DNA from: Bacteroidales bacterium
Lineage (GTDB): Bacteria > Bacteroidota > Bacteroidia > Bacteroidales > GCA-2748055
Direction of reading: 5' to 3'
Length of the DNA: 33,445 bases
NCBI GenBank assembly: GCA_021740585.1
Contig: JAIOZM010000047.1
Coordinates: forward strand, 1 to 33,445
The notes beneath the pieces are model-generated. The model saw nothing but the letters and a program-made list of their open reading frames with translations. It was not told the DNA's origin and made no database searches. Made by a program: the position numbers and the translations under genes. Position 1 is the stretch's first letter, and every line of letters starts with the position of its first letter. Below, piece after piece: positions 9,066 through 17,609 of the stretch.

Positions 9066-10460
9066 TTAAATAGCATCCAACCACCCACCTCTGAATCCGG
9101 CACTTTGTAAACCCTTTATAATATATTTATTTGTTTTTAAAATATTCCATATCAGTTCTGTCTCATAATTTTCAAGCTGTATTAATATCGGACCCTGATC
9201 GATACCCAGATAATCTTTATCAAACCAAGCTTTCTCTCCTGTTGTCTGATCTGCATACGTTATATTGAATGCATCCTTAAAACCATATTCCTGGTATAAG
9301 AGTTCACCATAAGTCTCTTTCATCGAATATAAAGCAGGAATACAAATTTCGGGTGCAAAAGGAATAGAACCACCGGCAGCTGTAGGAGCAATTGTACCGT
9401 CGTCAATAATTCTCAGAGCTGAAGCGCCTCTGGCTTTGTACGTCCACATTTGAATTGTATCTCCATGTACAATCTGCGTCTGACCTTTTGGTCCATCACA
9501 GGCAGTGAGTCCCCAAATATTGTCGGAATAATTTTCGAAACCCGATGGATTATCAATACAATAAGCACGATTACTAAGTGTGGCTCTTCTGGAATTTTCA
9601 AAATAATCGATTCCTTTTTCGCGCATATAATCATCCTGAATACCCCTGAAATCGATAAACATCTGCGAATACTGATGCCCGAAGAGAGGTGAGAAGTTCA
9701 AATGCTCTTGTCCGTAAAACTCTTCCCATTGATAGGTCTTGCACCAGGAATTCCACGCGCTATCGTGTATTGGATGTCTTGGAGAGCCCATGGCCATAAT
9801 TATAAGTACCATTGCTTCATTATAACCATCCCATTGTGATTTCAGAAAGCCGGTTTCAGGTTTCCAGCCCATCGACATCCACTCTTGTCCATTCATAGCC
9901 CAGTCCCATTCAACCCGAAGAAACAAGGAATCGGCAAGTGACCGTATGCTACTCTCCATATCATTATCTGCGGTAAAATATGATTGTGCTGTAAGAATAC
10001 CTGCCATCAATAAACCGGTATCGATGGTTGACAATTCTACATTTTTATACCTTATTCCTTCATTGTAAGTAAGAAAATGATAATAGAAGCCTTTGTAGCC
10101 AGATATTTCAGCATTTTGATCACCTTGTTTTGAATTCCAGAACCATTCAAGAGTTTTTAAAACACGAGTGGCAGCATCCTCCCTGCTTATGAAATTATTT
10201 TCAATACCTATAATATAAGAAGGAATCCCGAAGCCGGTAGCTGCAATACTGGTAAAACGTTTGGTTGGAAAGCGATCTGGAATGCCGTAGCTTGGAATAT
10301 CGACCTGCTCCCAGAAATAGTTGAAGGTTTTTCTCTTTAAATCAGCTAAAAAACTGCTGTAATCGGTTTTACCATCAGGATTTCTATTACATGAAATAGT
10401 TACCGCAGAAATCAGCATTGAAAAAAATAAAATCACAGATATTAGAGAAGTCTTCTTCAT
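9066..10460 (-). CDS. GH144-like beta-1,2-glucanase, single-domain lipoprotein
   Basis: This 464-aa protein has a lipoprotein signal ending at TISC, then directly a Glycoamylase-superfamily (PF10091) barrel over about residues 35-460. Motifs shared with the second enzyme of the locus include TFNYFWEQ, ATGFGIPSYIIG, VEWDWAMNG, DGYNEAM, SNRAYCIDNP, IWGLTACDG, TAAGGSIPFAP and GIDQGPILIQLENYE. Where the other enzyme has VETAFLFEGL, this one has STIDTGLLMAGIL, so the two active sites probably differ. The size and lack of accessory domains fit characterised GH144 beta-1,2-glucanases. It is the first gene of the locus after the regulator, preceded by a 220-bp AT-rich gap. Likely job: cut the polymer to sophoro-oligosaccharides before SusCD uptake. 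The linkage assignment rests on family membership and could be wrong for a divergent clade. Confidence 0.86.
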   Translation of the reverse strand: MKKTSLISVILFFSMLISAVTISCNRNPDGKTDYSSFLADLKRKTFNYFWEQVDIPSYGIPDRFPTKRFTSIAATGFGIPSYIIGIENNFISREDAATRVLKTLEWFWNSKQGDQNAEISGYKGFYYHFLTYNEGIRYKNVELSTIDTGLLMAGILTAQSYFTADNDMESSIRSLADSLFLRVEWDWAMNGQEWMSMGWKPETGFLKSQWDGYNEAMVLIIMAMGSPRHPIHDSAWNSWCKTYQWEEFYGQEHLNFSPLFGHQYSQMFIDFRGIQDDYMREKGIDYFENSRRATLSNRAYCIDNPSGFENYSDNIWGLTACDGPKGQTQIVHGDTIQMWTYKARGASALRIIDDGTIAPTAAGGSIPFAPEICIPALYSMKETYGELLYQEYGFKDAFNITYADQTTGEKAWFDKDYLGIDQGPILIQLENYETELIWNILKTNKYIIKGLQSAGFRGGWLDAI

Positions 10461-10559
10461 AAATCAGTCAATTTTTATCAGTTTCACATTCCAAAGAAAA
10501 ATCTAATATACAATAAATGACTATTTATCTGAATTTCTGTGTATTCACTTGATTACTTC

Positions 10560-10573
10560 ATGCTATTTAGCAT
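10560..10573. promoter_or_regulatory. Candidate operator upstream of PUL structural genes
   Basis: ATGCTA-TT-TAGCAT is a perfect palindrome with 6-bp arms. It lies about 100 bp upstream of the first enzyme gene, in the 220-bp gap after the regulator gene. Position and symmetry make it a candidate binding site for the adjacent LuxR-type regulator. No good TAnnTTTG box is visible in this gap; the nearest match, CAAAGAAA at 10492-10499 on the plus strand, has one mismatch. Confidence 0.3.
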
Positions 10574-10680
10574 AGTTTTTTAATAATACATCTTTTATAC
10601 ATCACTAAGGTATTAAAAAGTAATAATATATTGATATTAAGATATTTAAAAAAAATAATTATATTCAAGATATTTATAGC

Positions 10681-13536
10681 CTAATAAGCTAATAAAAATT
10701 CAACCAGTCCTTCTTCGGTGGTCAGATTCAAACGTTTCCTTAACCGGTATCGTCTTATTTCAACACCTCTGACCGATATATTTAATAATGGAGCTATTTC
10801 TTTTGTGGATAAATTTAACCTCAGGTAGGCACAAAGTTTCATGTCGCTGTGGGTAAGATCTGAAAACTCACTTTTTAATCTTTTAAAAAAGTGTTCGTTT
10901 GCCTGATCGAAGTGCATCTCGAATACTTTCCAATCGTCATCTGTAGATATATTTGAATCGATCATGGACACCACCTTGTCGAAATAGTAATTGGGATAGC
11001 GTCCGCCCAATTCCGTTTTCTGACGTATTATTTCCTCTTTAATTTTAATCAGCAGTTCATTTTTCCCTATTAATGTCATGGTATAATTGGCCAACTGCAT
11101 ATTTTTTAATGAAACTTCTGAGTTGAGCTTATCATTTCTCAATTTTATAATGTCTTGTTCTGCTATTATTTTGTCTCTTCTCCTCTTTTCATATTCCGAA
11201 TTTTTTAATTTCTCCGACTGAATCTTCAATCGTTTGAGAAACGATAAACGCAAAATCACTATTCCTGCTATGAATATCAGGGAATAAAAAAACAAAGCGA
11301 GTAAAGAGAAATACCAGGCTTTCTTAATCCTAAAATTAAAATACTCTATTTCGCTTACTTCTCCTGTTTTTGTAATGGATTTAAGTTGGAAACTAAAGTC
11401 TCCTGCAGGCAGCCAATTATAATTTACCTGAGATTTAGTACTTGCATTACTCCAGGTATCATCCATTCCCTCAAGTTTGTAACTAAAGTTAGGTGCCACA
11501 GAAATCTGATTTGCAGAGAAGGTAAAGCTAATATGTCTGATTGAATGAGGGAATATTTTTATTTCGTTTCGATCGGGAGTTATAATTATTCTTTCCAGCG
11601 CATTCTTTGTGCCTATATTTATTTTTCTTAGAATAGGTTTAATCTCATTTTCTTCCCGTGCTTTAACTTCTTCTTTATATATCGCAAAGCCATTATCGAG
11701 GCAAATTAGATGAACACTGTCCTTAAGTCGGCTAATGCCTGCAAAATTACTCGTAAGATAAACCCCGGAACTGGAGAAATCGTATTGAAACAATTGATTT
11801 ATTTCACCCAAGGCAATCTTATATAAAGCTACTTTATTCTCATTAATACACCAATACTTTTCATCACCTATTGATACGATCCTTGAACTTGCTTTAAATT
11901 CACCCAGACCGTCATTTAAAAAATCGTATGGAATTATCCTGTCGTTGAGATCGTCGTAAGTGTATATAATTTCATTAGTGCAAAAGACTATTCTATTATC
12001 AACCTTTGCTAAAATTATTTTTCGATCGGAATGAAAACCTTCTTCTTTTCCAAAATACCTGGAGCTTGAAATGGATTTAAATTCGTTGTCGGGTCTCAAT
12101 AGAAATACCCCGCGATTGCTATGACTGGCCCAGATATTACCCAGGTGGTCGAACTCGAAGTGCGGAATCGGTTCAGTAAACCCCTTTAGAGTATGAGAAA
12201 ACTTCCAATGATCGTCAACTTTTGTATACACAGTAAAAAGACTGTAAGTGCTTTGCAATAAGTATTTTGAGCTCTTCCAGATTACTTCCTTAAGTTCGAA
12301 ACCTCCATTTACTGCAGATATTTGCGTAAAATTATTATTCTCAATCCGAAACGTCCCATTGGTATGTCCGCAAAGCAGGTCATTATCAAAACGTTTCAAA
12401 TCCCACACCTGACCCTGGGAATTTTTTAAAAGAACAGGATCGACAAATCCATTTGGTTCGATAGTATACTTAAACAGCCCTTGATTGGTGCCAAGAAGAA
12501 GTGATTCACCATCTATAATAGCATCATAAACAGCCTTGGGGCTTCCCACCGGATTGATATAAAAATTTACAATATTGTTTAGACTTATGTGGTCGAGACC
12601 CTGATCGAGGCCTGCCCAAAATTTATCTTTCCCATCAGCCGCGAGCGCTAATACTGTATTATTTTGCAAAAAGTTTCTTGTGCTCAGATGTTCAACAAGC
12701 TTTCCCTGGTAATTAAGGATATAGATTCCATTTACGATGGTTCCAATAATTAAGTAATTATCCAGGGCAATTGCATTGTTTATTTCGGCATTTTTTATTT
12801 CGTCTGAATATTCCGATTCCCATTTTGAATAGTGTATCCCATCATACTGATACAATCCATTAACTGAACCCCCAATAAGTAAATTCCCGTTTTTAAGTTT
12901 TAAAATCATTTTAATTTCATCGGAGGCAAAAAGCTGGCTTCCGGAAAGAAACACCATTGAATCATCCTTGATTTCATATAATCCATCACCTACCTTATGA
13001 ATAAACAGTCTGTCTTCCAGCCTGATTAGTAAAACCACAGTGCCATTGGTTTCAATTTTACTAACTTCTGTTCCATCAAAAACAAAAATGGAGGAGAATG
13101 ATTGAAAATAGACTTTGTCTTTTAGAGGAATAATACGCCAAATCTCATCATTATGAAAGTTTTCTTTACAATGAACTTCACTTATAGAGGTATAGCTAAA
13201 CTCATTATTTTCATTATAGCTGAAATAACCAAACTCTTCATAAGCCCCCACAAAGACTTTCCCATCATTTCCAACGGAGACAGATCGCACAACCATTTGC
13301 TCAGGCATTTTGTGCATGCTCCAATTGGAACCGTCAAACTCAATCAGGCCTTCATTATTGCCAACATAGAGGATTCCATCTTCGGTTTTTGAAAGTGACC
13401 AGTTTTGACTCTGGCCTTTATAAATATCTTTGGGGTAATTAATTATGAAAGATTTATCGGAATATTGAGCATACATTACACAGTGTGCTGACAACAGCCC
13501 AATAGTCAGAAAAAATAAAAATACTTTTCTTTGCAT
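10681..13536 (-). CDS. Membrane-tethered sensor-regulator: propeller, Y_Y_Y domain, LuxR-type HTH
   Basis: This 951-aa protein has a signal peptide ending near VMYAQ. A large exported sensor of propeller-type repeats follows (about residues 25-670), with repeated blades such as DGILYVGNNEGLIEFDG and NGNLLIGGSVNGLYQYDG. A Y_Y_Y domain covers about 672-735, containing FSYKLEGMDDTWSNAS and WLPAGDFSFQLKS. One transmembrane helix lies at about 743-765, then a charged coiled coil to about 835, then a C-terminal LuxR-type HTH (about 885-951) with KLCAYLRLNLSTKEIAPLLN. The sensor layout is that of hybrid two-component systems of glycan loci, but no kinase, receiver or AraC domain is present. The sugar signal must therefore pass straight through the membrane to the HTH. 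It is encoded directly upstream of the PUL enzymes on the same strand and is their likely activator. Confidence 0.9.
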   Translation of the reverse strand: MQRKVFLFFLTIGLLSAHCVMYAQYSDKSFIINYPKDIYKGQSQNWSLSKTEDGILYVGNNEGLIEFDGSNWSMHKMPEQMVVRSVSVGNDGKVFVGAYEEFGYFSYNENNEFSYTSISEVHCKENFHNDEIWRIIPLKDKVYFQSFSSIFVFDGTEVSKIETNGTVVLLIRLEDRLFIHKVGDGLYEIKDDSMVFLSGSQLFASDEIKMILKLKNGNLLIGGSVNGLYQYDGIHYSKWESEYSDEIKNAEINNAIALDNYLIIGTIVNGIYILNYQGKLVEHLSTRNFLQNNTVLALAADGKDKFWAGLDQGLDHISLNNIVNFYINPVGSPKAVYDAIIDGESLLLGTNQGLFKYTIEPNGFVDPVLLKNSQGQVWDLKRFDNDLLCGHTNGTFRIENNNFTQISAVNGGFELKEVIWKSSKYLLQSTYSLFTVYTKVDDHWKFSHTLKGFTEPIPHFEFDHLGNIWASHSNRGVFLLRPDNEFKSISSSRYFGKEEGFHSDRKIILAKVDNRIVFCTNEIIYTYDDLNDRIIPYDFLNDGLGEFKASSRIVSIGDEKYWCINENKVALYKIALGEINQLFQYDFSSSGVYLTSNFAGISRLKDSVHLICLDNGFAIYKEEVKAREENEIKPILRKINIGTKNALERIIITPDRNEIKIFPHSIRHISFTFSANQISVAPNFSYKLEGMDDTWSNASTKSQVNYNWLPAGDFSFQLKSITKTGEVSEIEYFNFRIKKAWYFSLLALFFYSLIFIAGIVILRLSFLKRLKIQSEKLKNSEYEKRRRDKIIAEQDIIKLRNDKLNSEVSLKNMQLANYTMTLIGKNELLIKIKEEIIRQKTELGGRYPNYYFDKVVSMIDSNISTDDDWKVFEMHFDQANEHFFKRLKSEFSDLTHSDMKLCAYLRLNLSTKEIAPLLNISVRGVEIRRYRLRKRLNLTTEEGLVEFLLAY

Positions 13537-13584
13537 ATGGCAAAAGATATTTTTTTCAGACTAAAGATAGAAAAAGGAGTCTAA

Positions 13585-14253
13585 TTATCCTATATCTCCA
13601 ATAGCCACAGGATCAACGAGTTGATAATGCTTATCGATGATGTAATTCGCCTTGGGTTTTAGGGTAAGTACATTTTGATGTTCCCGTTCCAATATATCCA
13701 AACGGAATTGGTTCATGGTTTCTTTTTCCCTAACTATTTGAGTTAATTTTGTCTCATGATACGTCAGATCAATATAAATTCTCATATCAACCTTTTTAGC
13801 ATTAATTGCATAGAGTCCGTCAATAATCAACATATCGATCTTTTGAAAATCGGTTATAAGCTTATCCACCTGTTCGGGGATAATATCAATGCATGGCATC
13901 ATCGATTCTTTGTCTTCTTTAAAGTCCTTGATGTTACGCTGAAGTAAAGACCAATCGTATTCATTTATGCCTACAGTTTTAATACCCTTTTCTCTGCGCC
14001 ATTCGGAACGCAGTAATGGTGGAACTTTATAATAATTATCAGCATGAATAACCTTAACTCTAATGTTTTGCTTTTTCATTTCTTTTGCCAAAGCATGCGA
14101 TACTTCTGATTTCCCAGAACCCGACTCTCCAGAAATGGCTACAATATATTTATAGAATTTAGATTTTTTCTCTTTACTTTCTATTACTTTTTCAGCAATT
14201 GAAGCTGCAACAGTTTTATGCATATCCTTTATCAGAAGAACATCCCCTAACAT
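13585..14253 (-). CDS. Uridine kinase/phosphoribulokinase-like P-loop kinase
   Basis: I chose the ATG at 14253 (222 aa). An in-frame TTG nine bases further upstream is a less likely start. The protein has a Walker A motif, GESGSGKS (about residues 42-49), then HADNYYKVPP, which resembles the DxFY region of uridine kinases. LIIDGLYAI is the Walker B-like strand, and RIYIDLTYHETKLTQIVREKE resembles the lid region. Uridine kinases phosphorylate uridine or cytidine, but members beside sugar phosphorylase genes may act on other small substrates. The acceptor cannot be read from sequence. It lies 47 bp after the mutase-GH65 fusion and 48 bp before the PUL regulator, all on the minus strand, so the three may be co-transcribed. 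Confidence in the kinase fold is high; confidence in the substrate is low. Confidence 0.8.
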   Translation of the reverse strand: MLGDVLLIKDMHKTVAASIAEKVIESKEKKSKFYKYIVAISGESGSGKSEVSHALAKEMKKQNIRVKVIHADNYYKVPPLLRSEWRREKGIKTVGINEYDWSLLQRNIKDFKEDKESMMPCIDIIPEQVDKLITDFQKIDMLIIDGLYAINAKKVDMRIYIDLTYHETKLTQIVREKETMNQFRLDILEREHQNVLTLKPKANYIIDKHYQLVDPVAIGDIG

Positions 14254-14300
14254 AATTAACAATTTAGATTTTTAAGCCCACTTATGATCACAACAATCAA

Positions 14301-17300
14301 CTAATTTCGTAATAATGTAACTGTTGTATATTCTTTATTTTTCAATTTTATTCTATTTCCCTTAAGAAATATTCTACCCGTTTTATTCTTTTGGCTTTCA
14401 AAGCCGATAATCAATTTATCATGGCTTATGGCAAATGAATAATCTTCAGCCTTAAATCTGAAATTAAACTTTAAAGACTTCCAGTTTATGGGAAGATCCG
14501 GATCAATCCTCAGGGCCTCACCCTGCCAATTTATTCCCCCAAAAATAGTGAGAGCCGATAAAACCGTGCTGCCCATAACTCCCGCGTGAATTCCCTCAGC
14601 CGTAGTTCCTCCCTGAATATCTTCATAATCGCTGAGCAAGGCTTCTTGATACATCTTCCAGCACATATCCTCTTTTCCGATTAATTTTGCAAGATAAGCA
14701 TGAACTACCTTACTAAGGGTTGAGCCATGTGAAGTTCGGGGAAGATAGTACATAAAATTCTTTTCCAAACGGTTTTCAATATTCGCGTAACCAAGTGCTT
14801 TTAACATTTCCTCAACAACCGTTTCTTCAAGATTGTAGTAGGTCATAAGGGTATCGGCTTGTTTGGCCAACTTATAATCGTCTGGCGATTTCCCCTCTGC
14901 TTTGAGAATCCGGTCCATGCGATGCGCATTTCCAAATTTCTCCCTATAATAATCCCAATCGAGTTCCTCCAGGTTAAAATAACCTTCGAATTGTTCTAAG
15001 ACCCCATCCTTACTCACACTAATCTGCATTTTCATGCTAATATCTTTCCAAAGAACTAACTCTGCCGAAAGAAGATTAATTTTTTCTATAAGTATAATTT
15101 TCGCTTCAAGATCCAAAGCGTCAAGGACTTCAAAAGCACGATTAAAGCACCAAACCACCATTATATTGGTGTAAGCATTGTCTTTTAATCCGCCTATCTC
15201 AGAACCCGGTAATTTTTCATGGAATTCATCCGGCCCCATTACTTTATCGATGGAATATCTTCCTGTTTCGGAATCCAATTCTGCTTTGGATGCCCAGAAC
15301 CGACATATTTCAAAAAACATCTCGGCACCATAATCATCCATAAATTTCTGATCACCGCTAATATGATAGTATTGCCATATATTGTAAGCATTTGCAATGG
15401 AAATATGTCGTTGCAATGAGCTGAAGTCTTCACCCCATTCCCCCGAAATCGGATTCAAATGGACCACCTGGGTTTCTTCCCTCCCATCGCTTCCACTTTG
15501 CCAGGGGAACATGGCACCTTTATATCCGTATTCTTTCGCATATTCGCGGGCTTTATCCAGCCTTTTGTAGCGATACATCAAAACACTCCTTGCAATTTCA
15601 GGAAACTGCGATATATAAAAGGGTAAAATATATAATTCGTCCCAGAAAATATGTCCCCTATAAGCCTCACCATGAAGTCCCCTTGCAGGAATTCCCGCAT
15701 CTAAATCTGAGTGGAAATTTGATGCCGTGGTAAATAAATGAAAAATATGCAAACGAATTAAAGTCTGAGATAAACGATCCCCTTCAATCTTAACATCCGA
15801 ACGGGTCCAGATGTCGCCCCAGGAATTTATGCTTTTAAAAATTTCTCCATCCAGACTTATATCTGAATTAAGATCAGCCAAAGCCCCTTCCAAAGGCTTC
15901 TTGTCGCCGAAGTGATTTGAGCTGTGGACAGAAATCAGTTTTTGAAGAGCAACCTCCCTGCCTTCGGTTAGCATAAAAGAAAATTCAGAAATGGTTTTGC
16001 CTTTTTCATCCTTAAAACTTCCATCAGATTTTAAGTCTTCGTCGCTCACCAATTCCAAACTTTCAGCTACAGCAACATTAACCCCTGATTCATTTGTACG
16101 TACAGAAACATAATTACAATTGTCTTTTCTGCCTTGGGCAACTATTTCAAGATGACTGTTTTCCAGACTCTTATAACGCTCAACACCCTCATTTTTTATA
16201 TTACCATTAATTTCAGACCTGATTACAACTTCTGCGCTGTAATTGAGAGCCGTAACTTTATATTCAAGTCCTCCAATATGTGGATTATCCATACTGGCAA
16301 ATCTTTTAGATTCAATTTTGGTTTTTTTACCATCAGAATGATTTACAACAATCTCCCTGTAATAGATACCGGTTTTTAAATCCAGCCGGCGATCGTTCAA
16401 TACAAAACTATCATTTGCAATATCTATCCAATCGGAACCCTTCAATTTAAAATTTACATATACCCAATCGATAAAATTCACAAAATCCTCATTATCAATC
16501 ATTCTATCGCCCACTTTCGACTTTCTTCTGTTAAAAAGTCCTGCCATATAATTTGCCGGGTAATTAAATTCTGAGGCTCTTGCCTCCTCCATGGAACCCC
16601 GACAGGCAAAAAAACCATTACCTACTGTTAATAAGGATTCTCTCGACTTTTCTTTCGCGGGATCATAATCGTGATATAATAAACTCCACTTCAACTCAGG
16701 TACGGTATTTTCAAACCATTCATCTAAAAATTCAATCCCTCCCATTTCGCTGATATCATTCAATACTATATCGGCTCCGTTTTTTTCAAGGGCCTCACGA
16801 TTTCCCTCGCGATCTAATCCCAATATTAAGCCAAAGCCACCTTTAGCACCAGCCTGCACACCGCTCACAGCATCTTCAACCACAACAGCTTTATCATATG
16901 CTACACCAAGATTATCGCAAGCCCGCGTAAAAATATCGGGCTCAGGCTTCCCGTCTAAACCCAATTCGGCTGAAACCACTCCATCGACACGGGTTTCAAA
17001 AAAATGCATCAATTTGGCAGCGTTTAATACCTTTTCGCAATTCTTACTGGAAGAAGCCACTCCTATTCGTATATTTTCTTTTTTAAGATTTTCAAGCAAT
17101 TCAACAGTACTTTCGTATACTTCAACCCCATCTCTTTCCAGAATTTCGTTAAAATAATTATTCTTTCTGTTCCCTAAACCACAAGCTGTTTCCTGCTCGG
17201 TATCATCAGAGGGATCACCAAAAGGTATATTAATTTTTCTTGATGCTAAAAAATCGGCTACTCCTTTATAGCGCGGTTTGCCGTCAACAAAGGGTAGATA

Positions 17301-17465
17301 ATCGCCTTCGTGTGTAAATTCAATATAATTTTCACCATATTTTTCTTCCCTGTATTTCAAATAATCGTTAAACATGGTCGTCCATGCAACCGAATGAACC
17401 AGAGCTGTTTTGGTTATTACACCATCTAAATCAAAAATTACTGCGTCGAAGTGATGCTTTGCCAT
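14301..17465 (-). CDS. Fused beta-phosphoglucomutase (HAD) and GH65 disaccharide phosphorylase
   Basis: From the ATG at 17465 the protein has 1054 aa; an upstream in-frame TTG at 17486 is inside a promoter-like box and is unlikely. Residues 1-250 are a beta-phosphoglucomutase-type HAD domain. It has FDLDGVIT (Asp12 nucleophile, Asp14 acid/base), GVASSSKNC and VVVEDAVSGVQAG. Residues about 290-1054 are a GH65 phosphorylase with KVMGPDEFHE, in which Glu747 is the expected general acid. SHGSTLS and TTAEGIHAG line the phosphate site. GH65 phosphorylases split trehalose, maltose, kojibiose or nigerose with phosphate into beta-glucose 1-phosphate and glucose. The mutase half converts the former to glucose 6-phosphate, so one chain would do both steps. 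No signal peptide is present, so it is cytoplasmic. The divergent TPS-TPP gene suggests trehalose; another alpha-disaccharide remains possible. Confidence 0.9.
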   Translation of the reverse strand: MAKHHFDAVIFDLDGVITKTALVHSVAWTTMFNDYLKYREEKYGENYIEFTHEGDYLPFVDGKPRYKGVADFLASRKINIPFGDPSDDTEQETACGLGNRKNNYFNEILERDGVEVYESTVELLENLKKENIRIGVASSSKNCEKVLNAAKLMHFFETRVDGVVSAELGLDGKPEPDIFTRACDNLGVAYDKAVVVEDAVSGVQAGAKGGFGLILGLDREGNREALEKNGADIVLNDISEMGGIEFLDEWFENTVPELKWSLLYHDYDPAKEKSRESLLTVGNGFFACRGSMEEARASEFNYPANYMAGLFNRRKSKVGDRMIDNEDFVNFIDWVYVNFKLKGSDWIDIANDSFVLNDRRLDLKTGIYYREIVVNHSDGKKTKIESKRFASMDNPHIGGLEYKVTALNYSAEVVIRSEINGNIKNEGVERYKSLENSHLEIVAQGRKDNCNYVSVRTNESGVNVAVAESLELVSDEDLKSDGSFKDEKGKTISEFSFMLTEGREVALQKLISVHSSNHFGDKKPLEGALADLNSDISLDGEIFKSINSWGDIWTRSDVKIEGDRLSQTLIRLHIFHLFTTASNFHSDLDAGIPARGLHGEAYRGHIFWDELYILPFYISQFPEIARSVLMYRYKRLDKAREYAKEYGYKGAMFPWQSGSDGREETQVVHLNPISGEWGEDFSSLQRHISIANAYNIWQYYHISGDQKFMDDYGAEMFFEICRFWASKAELDSETGRYSIDKVMGPDEFHEKLPGSEIGGLKDNAYTNIMVVWCFNRAFEVLDALDLEAKIILIEKINLLSAELVLWKDISMKMQISVSKDGVLEQFEGYFNLEELDWDYYREKFGNAHRMDRILKAEGKSPDDYKLAKQADTLMTYYNLEETVVEEMLKALGYANIENRLEKNFMYYLPRTSHGSTLSKVVHAYLAKLIGKEDMCWKMYQEALLSDYEDIQGGTTAEGIHAGVMGSTVLSALTIFGGINWQGEALRIDPDLPINWKSLKFNFRFKAEDYSFAISHDKLIIGFESQKNKTGRIFLKGNRIKLKNKEYTTVTLLRN

Positions 17466-17483
17466 TTTATAAGTTTTATTTGG

Positions 17484-17491
17484 CAAATGTA
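17484..17491 (-). promoter_or_regulatory. Candidate -7 box for mutase-GH65 operon
   Basis: On the minus strand, TACATTTG matches TAnnTTTG exactly and lies 18 nt upstream of the ATG at 17465. No convincing -33 TTTG is visible. The box covers the TTG at 17486-17484, which argues against that codon as the start. Confidence 0.4.
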
Positions 17492-17540
17492 AGGATTAAT
17501 GATTCTTTTTAAGAATAAGAACGCTTCATTTAATCAAATT

Positions 17541-17555
17541 TTTTAACTGTTAAAA
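17541..17555. promoter_or_regulatory. 15-bp palindrome in the divergent GH65 / TPS-TPP promoter region
   Basis: TTTTAAC-T-GTTAAAA has perfect 7-bp arms. It lies in the 144-bp divergent gap, about 54 bp before the TPS-TPP start and 76 bp before the GH65 fusion start. It could be an operator shared by both directions. The AT-rich composition makes a chance occurrence plausible. Confidence 0.3.
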
Positions 17556-17609
17556 TGGATTTAAGCCCGGTTTCTTGTTATCTTTATGGTTTAACAAAAT
17601 GAAATTATC

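Noticed and set aside
13537..13584. AGACT/AGTCT inverted repeat between kinase and regulator genes
   Set aside because: Five-base arms with a 14-15-nt AT-rich loop are expected by chance and give no stable hairpin.
14254..14262. TTG start adding three residues to the P-loop kinase
   Set aside because: An ATG follows nine bases later in frame, and the three extra residues add no recognisable family sequence.
17466..17486. TTG start adding seven residues to the mutase-GH65 fusion
   Set aside because: The TTG lies within an exact TAnnTTTG box, and MAKHHFDAVIFDLDG from the ATG at 17465 is a normal HAD N-terminus.
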